Notes: generated by a model not told the origin, from the sequence alone. A DNA stretch of 64,000 nt from Purpureocillium takamizusanense (GCF_022605165.1 NC_063073.1:1798001-1862000), one strand, 5' to 3'; shown: positions 10,499-23,126, counted from the first letter of the stretch. Numbers and translations are program-made.

Positions 10499-12043
10499 CA
10501 TCGCGCCCCGGCGGCGGCCTCGACAACGACACCATGGCCGGCCGCAGCGGAACAACACCTCGCGTCTCGCTCGACGGGCGCAGCAAAAGAGCTCTGAGCA
10601 CCTTGATTGGAAAAGACGACTGGCCGAAGCCACAGCTGCTGCAGAGCCGCGAGCCCGTCAACCTTCGCGAGGCGTCGCCTCCCAAAACGAACCCGTGGAG
10701 TCGCACCCCCAAGATAGCATCACCCACCTGCAACGAGAGCACGCTCAGCACTCCGGATCTGACCTCGTGGCCGACCCCCGACGACAGCCGAATTGTGCCA
10801 TCTGCTAAATCGCCGCCGTCCACTTCGTATTCCGGACCGACCGAGTGTTGTAGTGAGGCGTCGCCGGCTAGCAATGCCGGTTCCGATGATAAGGCCCTCG
10901 GTGGAATCCTGGAAGCGTCGAAAGGAGCGACAGCCGAAGTGGATGGGCAGGGCACTCCAGGAGACCAGGCAGGAGACGGGAGCGAGAAGGAGCGCGACGA
11001 ATGGCAAGACTACCAAATGAAGGCGCCGACCTTTGCCGACAAGGACGTCAAATACTGGCTCTGGCGAACCGGTGCCTGTGCAGACGTGATCCTGCACCTC
11101 GACGACACGACATACTTTTGTCACCGCGAGATACTCATAACCGAGTCTGGATACTTTCGTGACAATCTACCCCTGCCATCTTCGGTAAGTTCCAAGATGC
11201 TGCCCTCAAAAGACTTTACAGCCCTGACAAGGCAAACCAGCAAGGTGCTCCGGTGGAGGTCGCCTTGGTCACCCACGGCCCACTCAACTCCCACTGCCTG
11301 CAATTCCTCTATACCGGCCGTAAGTGCACCAGCAAGGGCAGTGGATGAGCTGGTATGCATGGCACTGACGATCCCACGTAGAGCTTGAGGTCCTTGCGCT
11401 CCGATACGACAACGACGATTCGGGTCTGGAGACGGCCGACGTACCTGACACTTGTCAGTTTCCCGAAGCCTCCCACGGTCCTTCTATCCCCCGTGGTCAT
11501 GGAATTTCCCACGTCCAGGATATCTCCCACGTTCCCATGTGCGCCCTGTTCTATATACAGGCACTCGGGCTGCGGGCGCCGTCGCTGGCCGGCCACGTGG
11601 TCCAGCTTCTCGAACAGACGACCAAGCGATGGGGAGACGTCTTTGACTCCACACTCCAGTACTGCCTCATGACCGACCGCCAGGCCAAGACCTTCAGCGC
11701 GCACCTGCAGAACGCGCTTTATACCACCTACAGCTACGCCGACAGCGCCGCCCTTGCTCCGCTGCGGCTTGCCGTTGCCGGCTTCCTCGACGCCGTATTC
11801 CCGGTCGTCGCCCGGCAAGACAAGGAGGTGGACCTATTCTCGACGCGGGAGTGGCATACTCACGGCGCTCGAATCACGGCGGACATGTATTGGTCCCGGC
11901 GCCTGCGCGAGTCGCCCGGAGGGTTGCGCTCTGCCGCGGAGGATATCAAGGCTCTCTGGGAGCAGTGCGAGGAGCATGGAGGGCTTCGGAACCCAGTGCC
12001 TCTGGAGATGGTTCGCATCCCGCCTCTCGACGACATCATCTGA
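10495..12043 (+). CDS. BTB/POZ-domain protein
   Basis: Three exons, 10495-11184, 11241-11319 and 11382-12043, give 476 aa. The introns (56 and 62 nt) both use GTAAGT/GTAAGTG donors. The first ~190 residues are Ser/Pro/Thr-rich and probably disordered. Then ACADVILHLDDTTYFCHREI followed by LITESGYFRDNLPL matches the start of a BTB/POZ fold. After the intron, PVEVALVTHGPLNSHCLQFL and YTGQLEVLALRYDND continue it; the YTG...L block is typical. The C-terminal ~200 residues are helical and resemble the tail of fungal BTB proteins, with no Kelch or zinc-finger partner domain. The role (for example a CUL3 adaptor) is inference. An in-frame ATG at 10282 would add 71 residues; I prefer 10495 because the extra segment looks like leader sequence. 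Confidence 0.8.
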
Positions 12044-12671
12044 GGGGTCGTCTTGAGCAGCCCTGGAGCGAAATGGCTTCGGCGCCAGGCCGGGCCACGA
12101 CATAATGAGGTGTTTAGGCGTTCCGAGGTTCTGATTAACAAATGATTGGTGGCAAAGGTCAGGACATAAACGATGGCGTTTGAGATTCACGAACTGGGAT
12201 GACAAAAAGGGAGGCTGGCATGGCGTAACTTGCTGCTTTCTGTTGACGAGCAATGGACACGGGGTTGGTGGTGGTGATGATGCGAGAGGGGGGCCGTCAA
12301 GCGGCTTCATCAGTTAGTAGGTTGGTGGCGCGACGGACCGAAGCCGAGGCGGTAGGGAAGGCAGGCGCCATCACCTTAGCGCCTTCCGCAGCTCAGGTCC
12401 GGGCTGTCAGCTCGCCCACTATCGTGGCCAGGATGCTACAGATCGGCGTGTGCTTGCAGGTAACACAGCAGAGACGAGACCACCTGAGGTTCAAATCCCA
12501 GTCCAAATGAAGCCCGCGCACCGCCGTAAACCGTTACTCCTTGCATCTCTGTTGTGATCGACAGCAACGGGTTGCGGCCATCCCTCGCGTATCAACACCA
12601 CCGTCCTGGCTCCAATCGCGGGCAGTAAATGAATAGTTGCCCAACCTCATCGCACTCGTCGTAACAACGTC
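12044..12671. other. Intergenic between two plus-strand genes
   Basis: 628 bp. A stretch near 12455-12505 contains GGTTCAAATCCCAG, which resembles a tRNA T-loop, but its T-stem does not pair and no acceptor stem is found. Otherwise nothing is seen. Confidence 0.5.
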
Positions 12672-15600
12672 ATGACCTACGAATATGGCTCCGGCCCCGA
12701 CCGCGGCCGCCGCCGCGTGCGGTTCAGCCAGGACAGCTATGATGCTTCAGTGAGTTCAGCCGCGCGTGCCTTCTCATCGCCGCTCAGTGACAGCTCGGCT
12801 TATTCTGTTAAAGATGCCCCTGCGACCACAGCAACCCGTCATCGTCGGCCGTGCGCCTCGACGGACGGGATTTGCTGGCAGCCGTGAGACTTCTGACCTC
12901 GACTTCGATCGGCGACAGCGCGTTCAGGTACTGCGCAACCAGCCCCCAGAACCAGCGCCGGTATACGAGTCGGCCTCGCGCCATCGCCGTCGTGACCGCG
13001 AGTCCGCGCGCGTCACACAACCGTACGCGCCAGAGGCTCTGCGAAAATATGTTGTTGTGCAGCCGCAACCCGGGTCTTCTTCACGGGTTCCTGTCCTCCA
13101 AAGGTCCTACTCGGCTCGGTCTCCGTCACCACCTTTGCCGCCACCGCCGGTGCGCTATGCTGAATCTCCAGAGCCCGCGTACGATCCCGTCGTGGAGACG
13201 AGGACCGAGCAGTTTGTGCCCGGGGCCCCTCGAGTGGAGACGGTGAATTATACACTCCCACGCCGGGTCGCCAGGTCGAGGAGCCGGAGCCGTAGCCGTA
13301 GCCGCAGCCGGGGTCGGGGCAAATCGCCCAGCCCCCCGAGAACGTCGGCCTACTTTGACGAAGGGCCGCGGGTGCAGCCGCGGATCGCAGAGCCCGAAGT
13401 CTTCATCATCCCTGATGATCCTTGGCAGGGGGATGACCTGGACGCCTTTGATGATTTCGCCTTTACCTTTCAGTCTGGTGATTCCAAGGACAAGGACCTG
13501 TCGGATCTGGAGTCCCCTGGAGTAGAGACCGAATCTACCCAAAGAGACGACCCTAATGGTGCCATTCGAAATTCCAACGCGACTGCCATTTACGCTTCTC
13601 ACTACACGGGCAGCGCAGAGTTTGGTGGGACACACGTGGCGACGCTGACGGTGCTTCACGATCCCAAGAAACTCAAACGCCCGTTGTTCAACTGGCTGTA
13701 CGTTTCTATCGCTGCATCGCGTTATACCCTCGTGGCTGTTATGGCTGACCGAACAAGGCACATCCAACAAGATGTGATGAACTTTGACGAGTTCTGGGTA
13801 AGCGCAGCGGACACGATTGGAAAGCGGCGAGGACTGATCAAAACCAGGCAGACGTGTCTCGTCAAGTACACTTCACCGAATTAGAGAGGACGGCGATCGC
13901 AAAGCTACGAGCCGACGTAAAGAAGCATGCGGTGAAATCACGACAAAATCCTAAAGGTAGCAAAGTCGGGTATATGGAGCCACGCTGCTTCGAAGTGCCC
14001 TTGAGGTCGGTCCAGAAGAAGCAGCTGCGCACGACCGACGCGCCACTGGGTTCCGCTCGCTGGATCTGCACGCCCTATTTTGCCCTTCAGCGGTATTCTG
14101 GGCTGCTGTCGGCGTCGAATCTTGCTTCCTTTCCTCCGCAGACACTGCTTCAGTCACAGTATTCGAGAACGACGCAGCAGAGGGACATGCAGCAAGCTGT
14201 CTGCAAGCTCGCAGCTGTTCCGCGAGGAGAATGCTTCCATATAGCTCAGCTCTGGAGCTTGGTCATCGATAATAGTAAGCCGACCCAGATTTACCATGCC
14301 CTCCATCGACGAATGCTGATCAAAATCCAGGTCTTCTGGTAACTTGCGGTTCAATGACGCAATCGGATTTATATGGGGAATCCTTGATTATAAACCAAAG
14401 GCCCTCCAAAGAAAAGAAAGGGCTTCCGTCGGGACGCATCCTCGTATCGTATGGGAATGCCGTCGTTTGGGAGCTCCCTGTTGAGGATTGCCTGACCTGG
14501 TTTGTGGGTGACCCCCTGAGGGGCACTTTGGCTGAAGTTGTTAACATGACGAAAGGCATTCCTATCGCAATTTCAGGCCTTTTGGCCGCAGAATTTGCAG
14601 TTCAAGCATGGCGATGACGTTGTCACAGCTGCGATGTGGCCTAAGATCCTGAGGCTCGCGACGCGCCCGCAAGGAAAAGTGACATTGACTCTCAAAACGA
14701 TGTGAGGCTCAACTCTGAGTTCAGCAAGAGATGTGTGAGAATGCTGACCCTGTTACAGTGCCCGTCCAGATCCACCCAGAGCCTTGAAGCCTGAGAGACA
14801 GGAGCACCTCGAGCCTCGGACTGGAGCAGAAAAGTCGACGGAGCCGGAGTATCTGCATGTTCTTTGCCTTCGGCCAGCGGACCTAGCAGCCGCGGCTGAT
14901 GCAACTCCCCAAACCCTTGTGGCGAATCTCAAGACGCAGCTAGCCGCGGCGGAGAAGTATCTTCTGGAACAGACATCCTTCTCCGAGCAACGCGCGTATA
15001 AAGGCTGTGATCATGTTATGCGACGAGACATCTACGACTATTTGACAGACATGGCTTCCAAGATTGAAGCCAAGGGTAGTGATGCGGCACAACGCATGTA
15101 TCAAGATCGGGTTGATCTCTTCATAACTGCGGACAACCTCTTTCAGTTGTTCTTCCCCAAGGATTTTGAGGGGCCGTCGACTGGCAAGTATTGGGCAATT
15201 ATCAAATCCGCCATTATCCCGGTACGCTTGCATCATGTCGCGTGTCATTCCCTCATCTAACGTTTTATGCTTCGCAGATGCCGAACCTCGACGGCGCCGA
15301 GGTACTGCTGACCGGGCCAGCCAGTGATCTCAAGACGTTCCTCAGCGGCATGCCCTCGGATATATACGCCTTCCAAGGTATCGTTTCGCACGCTAATATA
15401 AAGGAGCGATCCGGAATTGAGATGCCGCGCGAGTTTGTGACGGCCTGGCTGCACGTAGTGTCAGGCATCATTGGCACGCGAGACCCAAGCGGCAGCTGGT
15501 ACGGGCACATGGTCAAAGCCAAGACATTGATCCTGGACGGCATGAAAAAGATTGTCCAGAACATATCGAGCGCGAATCTACTGGACCGAGCTGCAGTGTT

Positions 15601-16651
15601 GCCGATGGACGTCATGTCGTTGATCATGATGGAGCTCCTGCAGGATCAAGTAGGCAAAGCCGATGATATCGCAGACACATATTCCCAGTTTCTCAACTTC
15701 CTGGTGAGTACCATTGTTACGTGATATTGGGCGAAGGGCAGTGCTGATCAGCGCTAGGACACGGACATAACGACGAAACCCTCAGACCGCTCCTACCAGC
15801 ATAGCATTGAGCTTGTGCAGCAAGAGATGGCGGCCGTCAAGAGGACGCTGACGAGACAGCGTCATATCATCACTTATACCGGACAGGGGATACTCGCAGG
15901 TCCAGGCGACGACGCAAGAGGTCGTTGGACCCGGCCGGGCAGACGCAACTTGGTGAATAATCGAAATTTTGATCATAATCGCTTCGACAACCTGCGATTC
16001 AATGTGCCGTGGGATTTTGCGAACAGGAAGGCGGGCAATGATTACATGAATTTTGATGACCAGGTGGCGGAGGACCTCGAGTCCGCATCCAAGCTTTCGC
16101 CTACGGATGCATTGGGATTCCGCGGACTATTCCTGACGGAGTGCGCGAGGTTCATCGAGCAGCGCGACTTTGACTTCAAGCGATACACAGAATATGCAGA
16201 AGATCTCGAGCGGGCTGTCATCTACAAGATGGATTTCACAAAGGACAAGCAAGAAAGCGCCATCTACGCCTTCACGATTGTCACCATCGTCTTTTTGCCG
16301 CTCAGCGCCATCTCCAGCATCTTTGGGATGAACACCAGCGACATCCGAGACCTGGACGCAGGGCAGTGGCTCTACTGGGCTGTCGCCCTCCCCGTCACAG
16401 TTGGCATCATCGTCATAGGGCTTTGGTGGATGGGCGAGCTGGGCAGTATGGTCGGGTGGTTTACGGCGCCGCTCCGCAGTCGGTCGACGACGCCGTCGGT
16501 TAACAACAAGACGGAGGGGAGACCGCCGGCGCATCGCATGACGCACAAGCTGGTGGGACCGTCGATGTATGAATCCGATGACGACTTGGACATTTCGATA
16601 CGGCCGAGGCGTCGCATGAGGCGGCTGCAGTCCGATGCTTATGCTCGATGA
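12672..16651 (+). CDS. Large CorA-like Mg2+ transporter-family membrane protein with RS-rich N-terminus
   Basis: Eight exons: 12672-12749, 12814-13797, 13848-14274, 14331-14503, 14577-14701, 14759-15221, 15278-15703 and 15758-16651. All junctions are GT-AG and the total of 3570 nt keeps one frame (1189 aa). The C-terminus has the CorA hallmark: helix 1 AFTIVTIVFLPLSAISSIF, then GMN at about residues 1082-1084, then helix 2 WLYWAVALPVTVGIIVIGLW. In CorA the GMN loop selects hydrated Mg2+ at the pore mouth. Before it is a long helical region (ERAVIYKMDFTKDKQESAIY), also typical. Ahead of that lie some 900 residues: a disordered segment with an Arg-Ser run near residues 180-198, an acidic DDPWQGDDLDAFDDFAFTF stretch, and a region I do not recognise (TLTVLHDPKKLKRPLFNWLY). 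The tail is basic (RRRMRRLQ). Whether it still transports Mg2+ is unknown. Confidence 0.88.
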
Positions 16652-17109
16652 GCAGGGGGTCGTCTGCCAAGTACGAGTCGGTGTCGTGTTGTGAATATAT
16701 TGGTCTGGCTGCTGTTTCAATGACAACGTGGCCGTTATGCGTTGTCCTCCGTGCCCCCTTGCGTTTAGCATATTGCGGATACGGTTTCTTCCAGGCCAAG
16801 GACACCATCTACAAGACAGCGGAGGCGCGCAGCATCGTGGCAGTCTCGCCATCTGTCGAGCAAGGTCACGAGACGAACGTGGTGGACATATAAAGACGAG
16901 TAGTAAATCTCATGGCGTTAACCTGCTCCTGGCCTCAAACTCCCCATCAGAAATTGATTCCACCATCCGCGGTGCGTAGTACAACACAAAGAGGCCGTAA
17001 GTCGTACATTATCATTCACCCCGCTTCCGCTCCCCAAACAAGAGGGCTAGCTGGCATGGAGAGGGCCCGCGTCCACACACACATGCACGCACATTTCCAC
17101 ACATCTAAA
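16652..17109. other. Convergent 3' spacer
   Basis: 458 bp between the CorA-like stop and the stop of the polyproline gene on the other strand. No gene signal. Confidence 0.5.
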
Positions 17110-17691
17110 TCAGTCGTAGTACCCGCGAGTCCGGTGGCGGTCGTCGATATTTATGGTGATGCGCTGCTGCTCCTCCTCGCACGGCGTCCTGCGGCGTGGC
17201 GGCGGCGGCGGCAGAGCCGGGCGCCGGGGCGGTGGCTCGACGTAGCGATACGTCTCGTAGCGGGGCTGCGGCTCGCAGACGGGGACGGGGACGGGGACGA
17301 AGCGGTCGCGCTCAATGTAGACTTCCTTCTCGCGGGTCTCGCGGCGGGAGTGGCTGTGGGAGCGGGAGCGGCGGTGCTTGTGGCGGCGACGGCGCTCGGG
17401 CGGGTCGACGTCGACGGCGATGACCTCGATGGGGGGGTCCGGCTCGACGACGCATGGGGGAATAGGGTCCGGGAGCGGCTCCTGGACCGGAGGCGGCGGC
17501 GGAGGCGGCGGAGGCGGCGGGGGCTCGCAGATGGCGGGCGGAGGAGGTGGAGGAGGAGGAGGAGGCGGTGAGGGCGGGATGAAGCGCGTGATGCGTCGGC
17601 GGGTGAGGTAGGTGTCGGGCTCGGGGTGGGCGAGGTAGAGGCGCTTCTTGGAAGGGCCGCGGTATTCTCTGGTGGTGCCTGAGGAGGACAT
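17110..17691 (-). CDS. Polyproline and Arg-rich hypothetical protein
   Basis: Single-exon frame of 193 aa from ATG at 17691. The order is a short Ser/Thr N-terminus (MSSSGTTREYRGPSKKRLYL), a basic TRRRITRF patch, two runs of 11-12 consecutive prolines separated by AICE, an acidic IEVIAVDVDPPE patch, an Arg/His/Ser patch (RRRRHKHRRSRSHSHSRR), a block EKEVYIERDRFVPVPVPV, aromatic RYETYRYVEPP, and the tail ITINIDDRHRTRGYYD. No catalytic domain is recognised. Compositional order and the non-repetitive block after the prolines argue for a real protein rather than a GC artefact. Polyproline runs often bind SH3/WW/profilin domains; any such role here is inference. Confidence 0.6.
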   Translation of the reverse strand: MSSSGTTREYRGPSKKRLYLAHPEPDTYLTRRRITRFIPPSPPPPPPPPPPPAICEPPPPPPPPPPPPVQEPLPDPIPPCVVEPDPPIEVIAVDVDPPERRRRHKHRRSRSHSHSRRETREKEVYIERDRFVPVPVPVCEPQPRYETYRYVEPPPRRPALPPPPPRRRTPCEEEQQRITINIDDRHRTRGYYD

Positions 17692-18052
17692 GGCCGCGAG
17701 GAGACGGAGCGCACGTGTGAGTGTTTGTTTCTTTTTTTTCCTTTATTCGTTTCTTCGGAGACTTGGGCGGGGGATGGGGGGATTTCCCGCGTGTGGAGGT
17801 GGTTGGATGAGATTTGGTGGGTGATGAACCAAAACACCCCCAGGGAAGAAAGAAGAGTGAAGTGAGGTCCACGTGTAGGTGAAGGGGGGGAGAGGAGATG
17901 GCGCGCGATGCGTAGGTGGGAGAGGGGGGTTGCAAGAAAGATGGATAAAAAGAAGCATCAGCAGGGAGAGAAGAAAGAAAAGTCAAGAATACGAACCCAT
18001 ATGGTCTGGATGGTGGTCACGGACGCACCCCGGGGCGCAGCAGCAGGTTGTA

Positions 18053-18080
18053 TGTGTGTGTGTGTGTGTGTGCGCGCGCA
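18053..18080. repeat. (TG)n(CG)n microsatellite
   Basis: About ten TG dinucleotides followed by four CG dinucleotides; alternating purine-pyrimidine DNA of a type that can adopt Z-form. Confidence 0.9.
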
Positions 18081-18285
18081 GAGTGAGCCTATTGGTGGTG
18101 GTGGTGTCGTTGCGTCGTCGTGCGATGACGTATGTCGCGTGTTGCAGCCCGTCTGCCTGTCTGTCTGCCGGAGCAACAAACAAGATACGGGGAGAGATGG
18201 ATAGGACAGGACAGGGGTGGGTGTTGCGCCTGGTTGGGGCGGGCTTGGCTGTTGTTGGTGCGAATCTGGGGCCCACGTTGCTGGT

Positions 18286-18306
18286 AGTGGTGGTGGTGGT
18301 GGTGGT
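18286..18306. repeat. (GTG)n microsatellite
   Basis: Uninterrupted GTG/GGT trinucleotide run of about seven units in the intergenic desert. Confidence 0.85.
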
Positions 18307-19483
18307 TTCGTACTTTATTATTTTTTATTCCTCCTTCTTATTTGTTGATGCAACAGACGGAGGAAGTGGTTCGGGGTGCTGGATGTGACTGGTCGTACGT
18401 ATGTAAGTAGTAGGTGTGCAGGCAAGTCTGCTGCAGGATGGATGACACCACTCGCGAAAGGAGGGGGGCGAGACACCAAGGGGTGGTGGTGGTGGTGTTT
18501 GTTGGTCGTCTGTCCGTTTCTGTATATCTGAGATGTCGCCACGACCCGTCTTGGTTGGAAAACAGAGAAGAGATTGGGTCGGCTAGGAAGAGAGAGCACG
18601 AACGGATGGGTGGCTGGGAAGCAACGGGAAGGGGGGGGCCCGGATCAGCGGCCGCCCCGAGAATATAAGCTTCTTCGATTCGGGCTTCTGCGCAACTGCA
18701 ACAACAGAAACGGACACTAGTAAGTGCGCCCCAGCTTCTACTACTACTGCACGAAGAGGTACGCAACGGAGATGGCCCCGTCATCGGGCAGCAGGCAGGT
18801 ACGGGATACAGGGCAGTGCGGGAGACTACCTAACTGTACCTAACTTGGTACTAGCTGGTAGTACGTACGTACATAGATGCCCAAGTGCTGACCACCGAGG
18901 CATGGCATGGCATGGCCACACGATGCTACCTTAGTACACACGGCGGCCACGTACAGTAGTAGATAGTGGCACCGGCGGAGGGGCAGGCAGCAAGAGAAGG
19001 GGCTAGTGCTAGGTAGTAATGGGCGAGCGCAACACCAAGGCCTGGTCCACCACGAGAATGCATGTTGGGCTGGCTGGCTCTGTGCGATGCGCCAGCGTAC
19101 GTGTGGGTGGGACGAGGTACGACGACGTACAAACCGAGGGATAGACTCTACGTGTGAAGTATAATATAGTAGTACGCCATGCGATGGGTTTGGCGAGAGA
19201 GGCGCGCGCGGGTTCCGTCGACCGGAAGCCGAGAGGAAGGAAGGGTGCCATCCACCATCACAACTACCAAGTTTCTTCGTAGTACTAATAGTAGTAGTAG
19301 TCATCCTCGTCATGTGCGCGTGCCGCCATGCGCACAGCATAGATAAAGGGCAGCGCACCGTCTCGGAGGGCCCGATCGGCTTGGCGATGCGGGCTGCCTC
19401 GTGGCGTGGGGCACGTCGCGTCGGTGCCCGAACCGAACTAGCAGAGGACAAGAAAGGGCCAAGACCAGCCTGGAGAAGGGCAG

Positions 19484-19509
19484 AGAAGAAGAAGAAGAAG
19501 AAGAAGAAG
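19484..19509. repeat. (GAA)n microsatellite
   Basis: About eight GAA units followed by an A-rich tract. It makes an artificial polyPhe frame on the minus strand. Confidence 0.9.
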
Positions 19510-19911
19510 GGAAAAAAAATATATCGGAGGCTGGGTTTCGGCGTCGACGGAACATGCCGCCGCCATGTGCTGCGTAGTTTAAGTGTGACTGATACTAACA
19601 AACTGCCATTTATTTGCCTGACATGGCTCTCGGCTCGTTGGGCCGTCGCCCGGTGGGTCGGGAGGGAAGGGTTAGAGCCCAAGAGCACGGCGCATAATTG
19701 TTAAGAGGAGGAAAACATGGGCAACCTCAGCAGCGGCGGCGGTCACAAGGAAAGAACATCCAGTGAAAGGAGGAGGAGTATGTGGGGGCGGGAGGGCAAA
19801 GACGTCGGGAAGCGCACGTTCCGTGCTGAGGGCCTTTCTCGCCCTCGTCCCGGGGGACCCGAGAGGATGGATGGATGCCCAAATGCCGGCATGTCAAACC
19901 CCCAAAACTTG

Positions 19912-19912
19912 A

Positions 19913-19947
<35 letters not shown>

Positions 19948-19973
19948 GGGGTGTGTGTGTGTGTGCGCGCGCG
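19912..19973. repeat. Compound (GT)n(GA)n(GT)n(CG)n microsatellite
   Basis: Four adjacent dinucleotide blocks: GT, then GA (about 11 units), then GT, then CG. Confidence 0.9.
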
Positions 19974-20350
19974 CTTGAGGAGGAGAAGGGTCGTGACGGA
20001 GACGAGAGCGTGTGCTCAGATGTGATGGGCGCTGCGGCCAGTCCTTTCCTTTTTTTTAATTTTTTTAATCGAGGGCAGATTTTGCATTGACTTTCTGTGC
20101 AGCTCTAGGTCGAAAAGCAGGCAGGCCGGCAGGCAGGCAGGAACGCAAAAGAAGCAAGCAAGCGTTCGCAGGAGACATGACGCATTTTGACTCGGATGCT
20201 CCCGAGCCCGGGCGCACCCTGCCGCCCCACTTGAGTTCCGGTCTCCTCCGCCGGATGCCGCGCCGCCGTGCGGGCCTCCCGCCCCCCCACCGCCGTCGGG
20301 GAAGCCTTCGGGCCGGCTGACAGCAGGCAGGCAGGCGGGCAAGGCCGGTC

Positions 20351-20366
20351 CGTAGTACGTACTACG
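20351..20366. repeat. 16-bp perfect palindrome CGTAGTACGTACTACG
   Basis: The 16 bases read identically on both strands and are followed at once by TAGTAG and a TTGTACAA palindrome. It may be a dimeric protein-binding site or simply part of the local TAC/GTA-rich family. Confidence 0.75.
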
Positions 20367-21441
20367 TAGTAGTTGTACAACGTATCAGCACCCTCCTTGT
20401 TTCCTTTCGTCTCGCCTCAAGTCCGTCTCGTTTCACGGCGTCTTTGACATTTCAACATCAGACGCGGCGCATTGCCGGCCCCCTCGCTTTTTTGGCTGCG
20501 GCTACCGCGCGCCCCCGCCATCCGGCCATCCATTCGCGGCATCGTGAAACGCCGACCGCCGCGGGACGGAGAGGGCGCGGCATGAGGGTCGGTGGCAACG
20601 GGGCCCTTGTCTTTCCATAAGCGGCGGGGCTTGCCCCCTCTCCCCCCGTCGTCATCGTCGTCATCATCATGGCCCCCCCCGGTGTCGAGAATAGTCGAGA
20701 CGTCCCAAGAGCGTGTTTGCGAAGGAGGCTTGCCCGACGCCCCGATCGCGGTGTTTCGTCCCAGGGGCGGCGCGTGGGGGGGGGGGGCACACCAGACAGT
20801 GTCAAGAACTGGCCTAGAAGCACCTCCCGTTCATGCTTGGGACCCCCCCCCTTCCGGGAGCGGGGGCAGGCAAGGCAAGGCTTCGGCATCCTCAGTCCGT
20901 TCGGTCATGTGCCTGGTTTCCAAACGCGGGGGGTTTGCAGACTCTGTGTGTATACGATAGATGGTACGCATTGCGTCCCTGTCGCGCCTTGCGGGAGTAA
21001 ACGCTGCCGGACAGTCGCGCGTGTTTCAACGACGCTGGGTCCTTCGCCTTGCAAGGGTAACCCTAGGCATGTCCGTCGTTGTCGAAGTTTTGTTGTCGAC
21101 GCCTCTCGAGGATAGATAACTTTTAGTAGGTACTGTACCACGCCGGCGATGGATGGATGGGGACCACCACCACCCGCGATGTGTCAGCGCTGCAGAGACA
21201 AACACGAGGCAGGGTGATCTGCTGACGCCTGACGGCTGCCGGCCGGACCTTGGCCGCGAACCTCTGTGCCGTGGCGCTGCAGGATCGATCCCGGGTGTGG
21301 AATACGCAAGCCTCGCCTGACCCTGGAACCCGCCTTCCCCCCTCTCGTGGGCCACTTGACAGTGCCGGTTGTGTGCGGGCGCCTGTGTGTGGTGTGTGAG
21401 CGTGTGTGAGTATGTGTGTAAGCGGAGTGCCCGTGACGCGA

Positions 21442-21443
21442 GC

Positions 21444-21473
<30 letters not shown>
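21442..21473. repeat. (GA)n microsatellite
   Basis: GA/AG dinucleotide run of about 15 units with one GG interruption. Confidence 0.88.
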
Positions 21474-21474
<1 letters not shown>

Positions 21475-23126
21475 TGGACGAGGATCAGGGGTTCAACATT
21501 CTCTGGGCCGCAGACACACCCGACAGACCTACGCATGTGTATATGCACCGCGCCGAAAATGCCAGTCCCGTGGAGGGGTGGCCTGGCGTTGGTGATTGGG
21601 CCGCCCTATCGTTCGACTTTTGGTACGTACTAGTTGATCTGCCACGATTCGACACACTGGCTCCATCACGGCGGCTACATCGTCAGCATCACGGCGGCTG
21701 CAGCAGCAGCAGCAGGCGCCCCTCCTTCTCATTCCCTTAAAAAGGTTATTCATCCGAGTTGCTAGCCATGGCAAGTAGTATCCTTCTCAACACTTAATTT
21801 AGTGTTAGGGCGGGGGTTTGTTCCCCGGCTGAGCACGTGGTGCAGCTGGTCGCGATGAGCGGACGGACGCTCATATGCCTGGTAGTTAGTACATTACGAA
21901 GTAGTAGTCGGCGTCTTTACCCTCGACGCTTCGGTTCCTTGATCGCATGCCTGCGGTGGTTGTCGAATTTGCCACGGGCGACAAGGTTTCGCCGGGACCA
22001 CTAATAGTTTCTCACCGTGTGCTTGCGCCGCGCCTTCGCGCGAGTCCGGTTTTTACGCAGTGCTTTCGGATTCGATTCGACGAGAAGAAACTGGCGTGCC
22101 GTTGAGGCTGCATTTGTTTTTCGGTGCAAGCGCTGTGTAACGAACAGAGAAACCCCCATACCCCCCCCAAACAAGCAGTCGAGCAGCCCGTCTTCCTTTG
22201 ATTCTTCTTTGAAACAGGCGATATTTCCGTGCGATGAGGCTTTGTTTCACGGAAATTGAGCGGGACGGAGGGGGAGGAGCTCGCTCGGAATGCAAGGCTC
22301 CCTTCTGGTCGACGGCGTGCGTGCCCCTGGTGTGTGCGGGCTGGCTGGCACGTTGTGATATTGGCCTCTCCCGTGACGTGAGTGCAAACTTGGAATAGCA
22401 ACGACTTTAAATTTTTTTAAAAAAAAAAAAACCGCGCCCCCTTGCTTGGGTACGAGAGCAGGTAACCATGTTCGTTTATTCGTACGACGTACAAAGTGTA
22501 CGTCGACTGATTCAGTCAACGAAGGAAGGAATGGAGCGTCCGGTCGACCCATGACGCCTCCGGCGCAGATGCTCCCCTGCCCATCTACGGACCACCACGT
22601 TGTCACCCTTAGCTGGCTCTGTCCCCGTCGATTGACATTTACATGTGCGTTTATATTCGCCTGGGGTCCCTGTTATTAATAAACCGTCGGCGAACGTACT
22701 GCCGTCTAGTAACGCGGTTGCTCGTGCAGCATGGCTTGCATGTGGTCTCGGGGTTGGCTCAGGCGACATGTCGCTTCCGCTGGCGCCACGCGCGCGCGCT
22801 CGACGATGGTGAGATTAATACCTCTAGCCATGGGTCCTGCTTGTGCGTAGTACTGCTACTGCTAGGTTGATCCGCATGTATGTAGGCAGAAGCGCCCAGG
22901 TGACGGAGAATGTTTGCCAGCACCCCGCGAAAGCGCGTTAACTACAGTACAGTACAGTATACGTTAGTACTTACTGGTTGGACAAGAGAAGTTGCTCCCT
23001 TAGTACAGTAATTAAGATGAGGTATCGACCCCACACTGACGGAGTAGGGATACGTACCTACTTTTTGGCGTCGATCGGCCTGTGCGTAAGGGCATGCAGA
23101 AATCGCTGTGCTGTGCCTGAATAGAA

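Noticed and set aside
12455..12505. tRNA-like GGTTCAAATCCCAG
   Set aside because: The flanking T-stem bases do not pair (TGAGG vs CCCAG) and no matching acceptor, D or anticodon arm was found.
17196..17611. Gly-rich plus-strand frames (polyGly)
   Set aside because: They are the complement of the two polyproline runs of the minus-strand gene at 17110-17691.
18840..19688. 282-codon minus-strand frame with polyPhe
   Set aside because: The Phe run is the (GAA)n microsatellite read in reverse; no domain and no ordered composition elsewhere.
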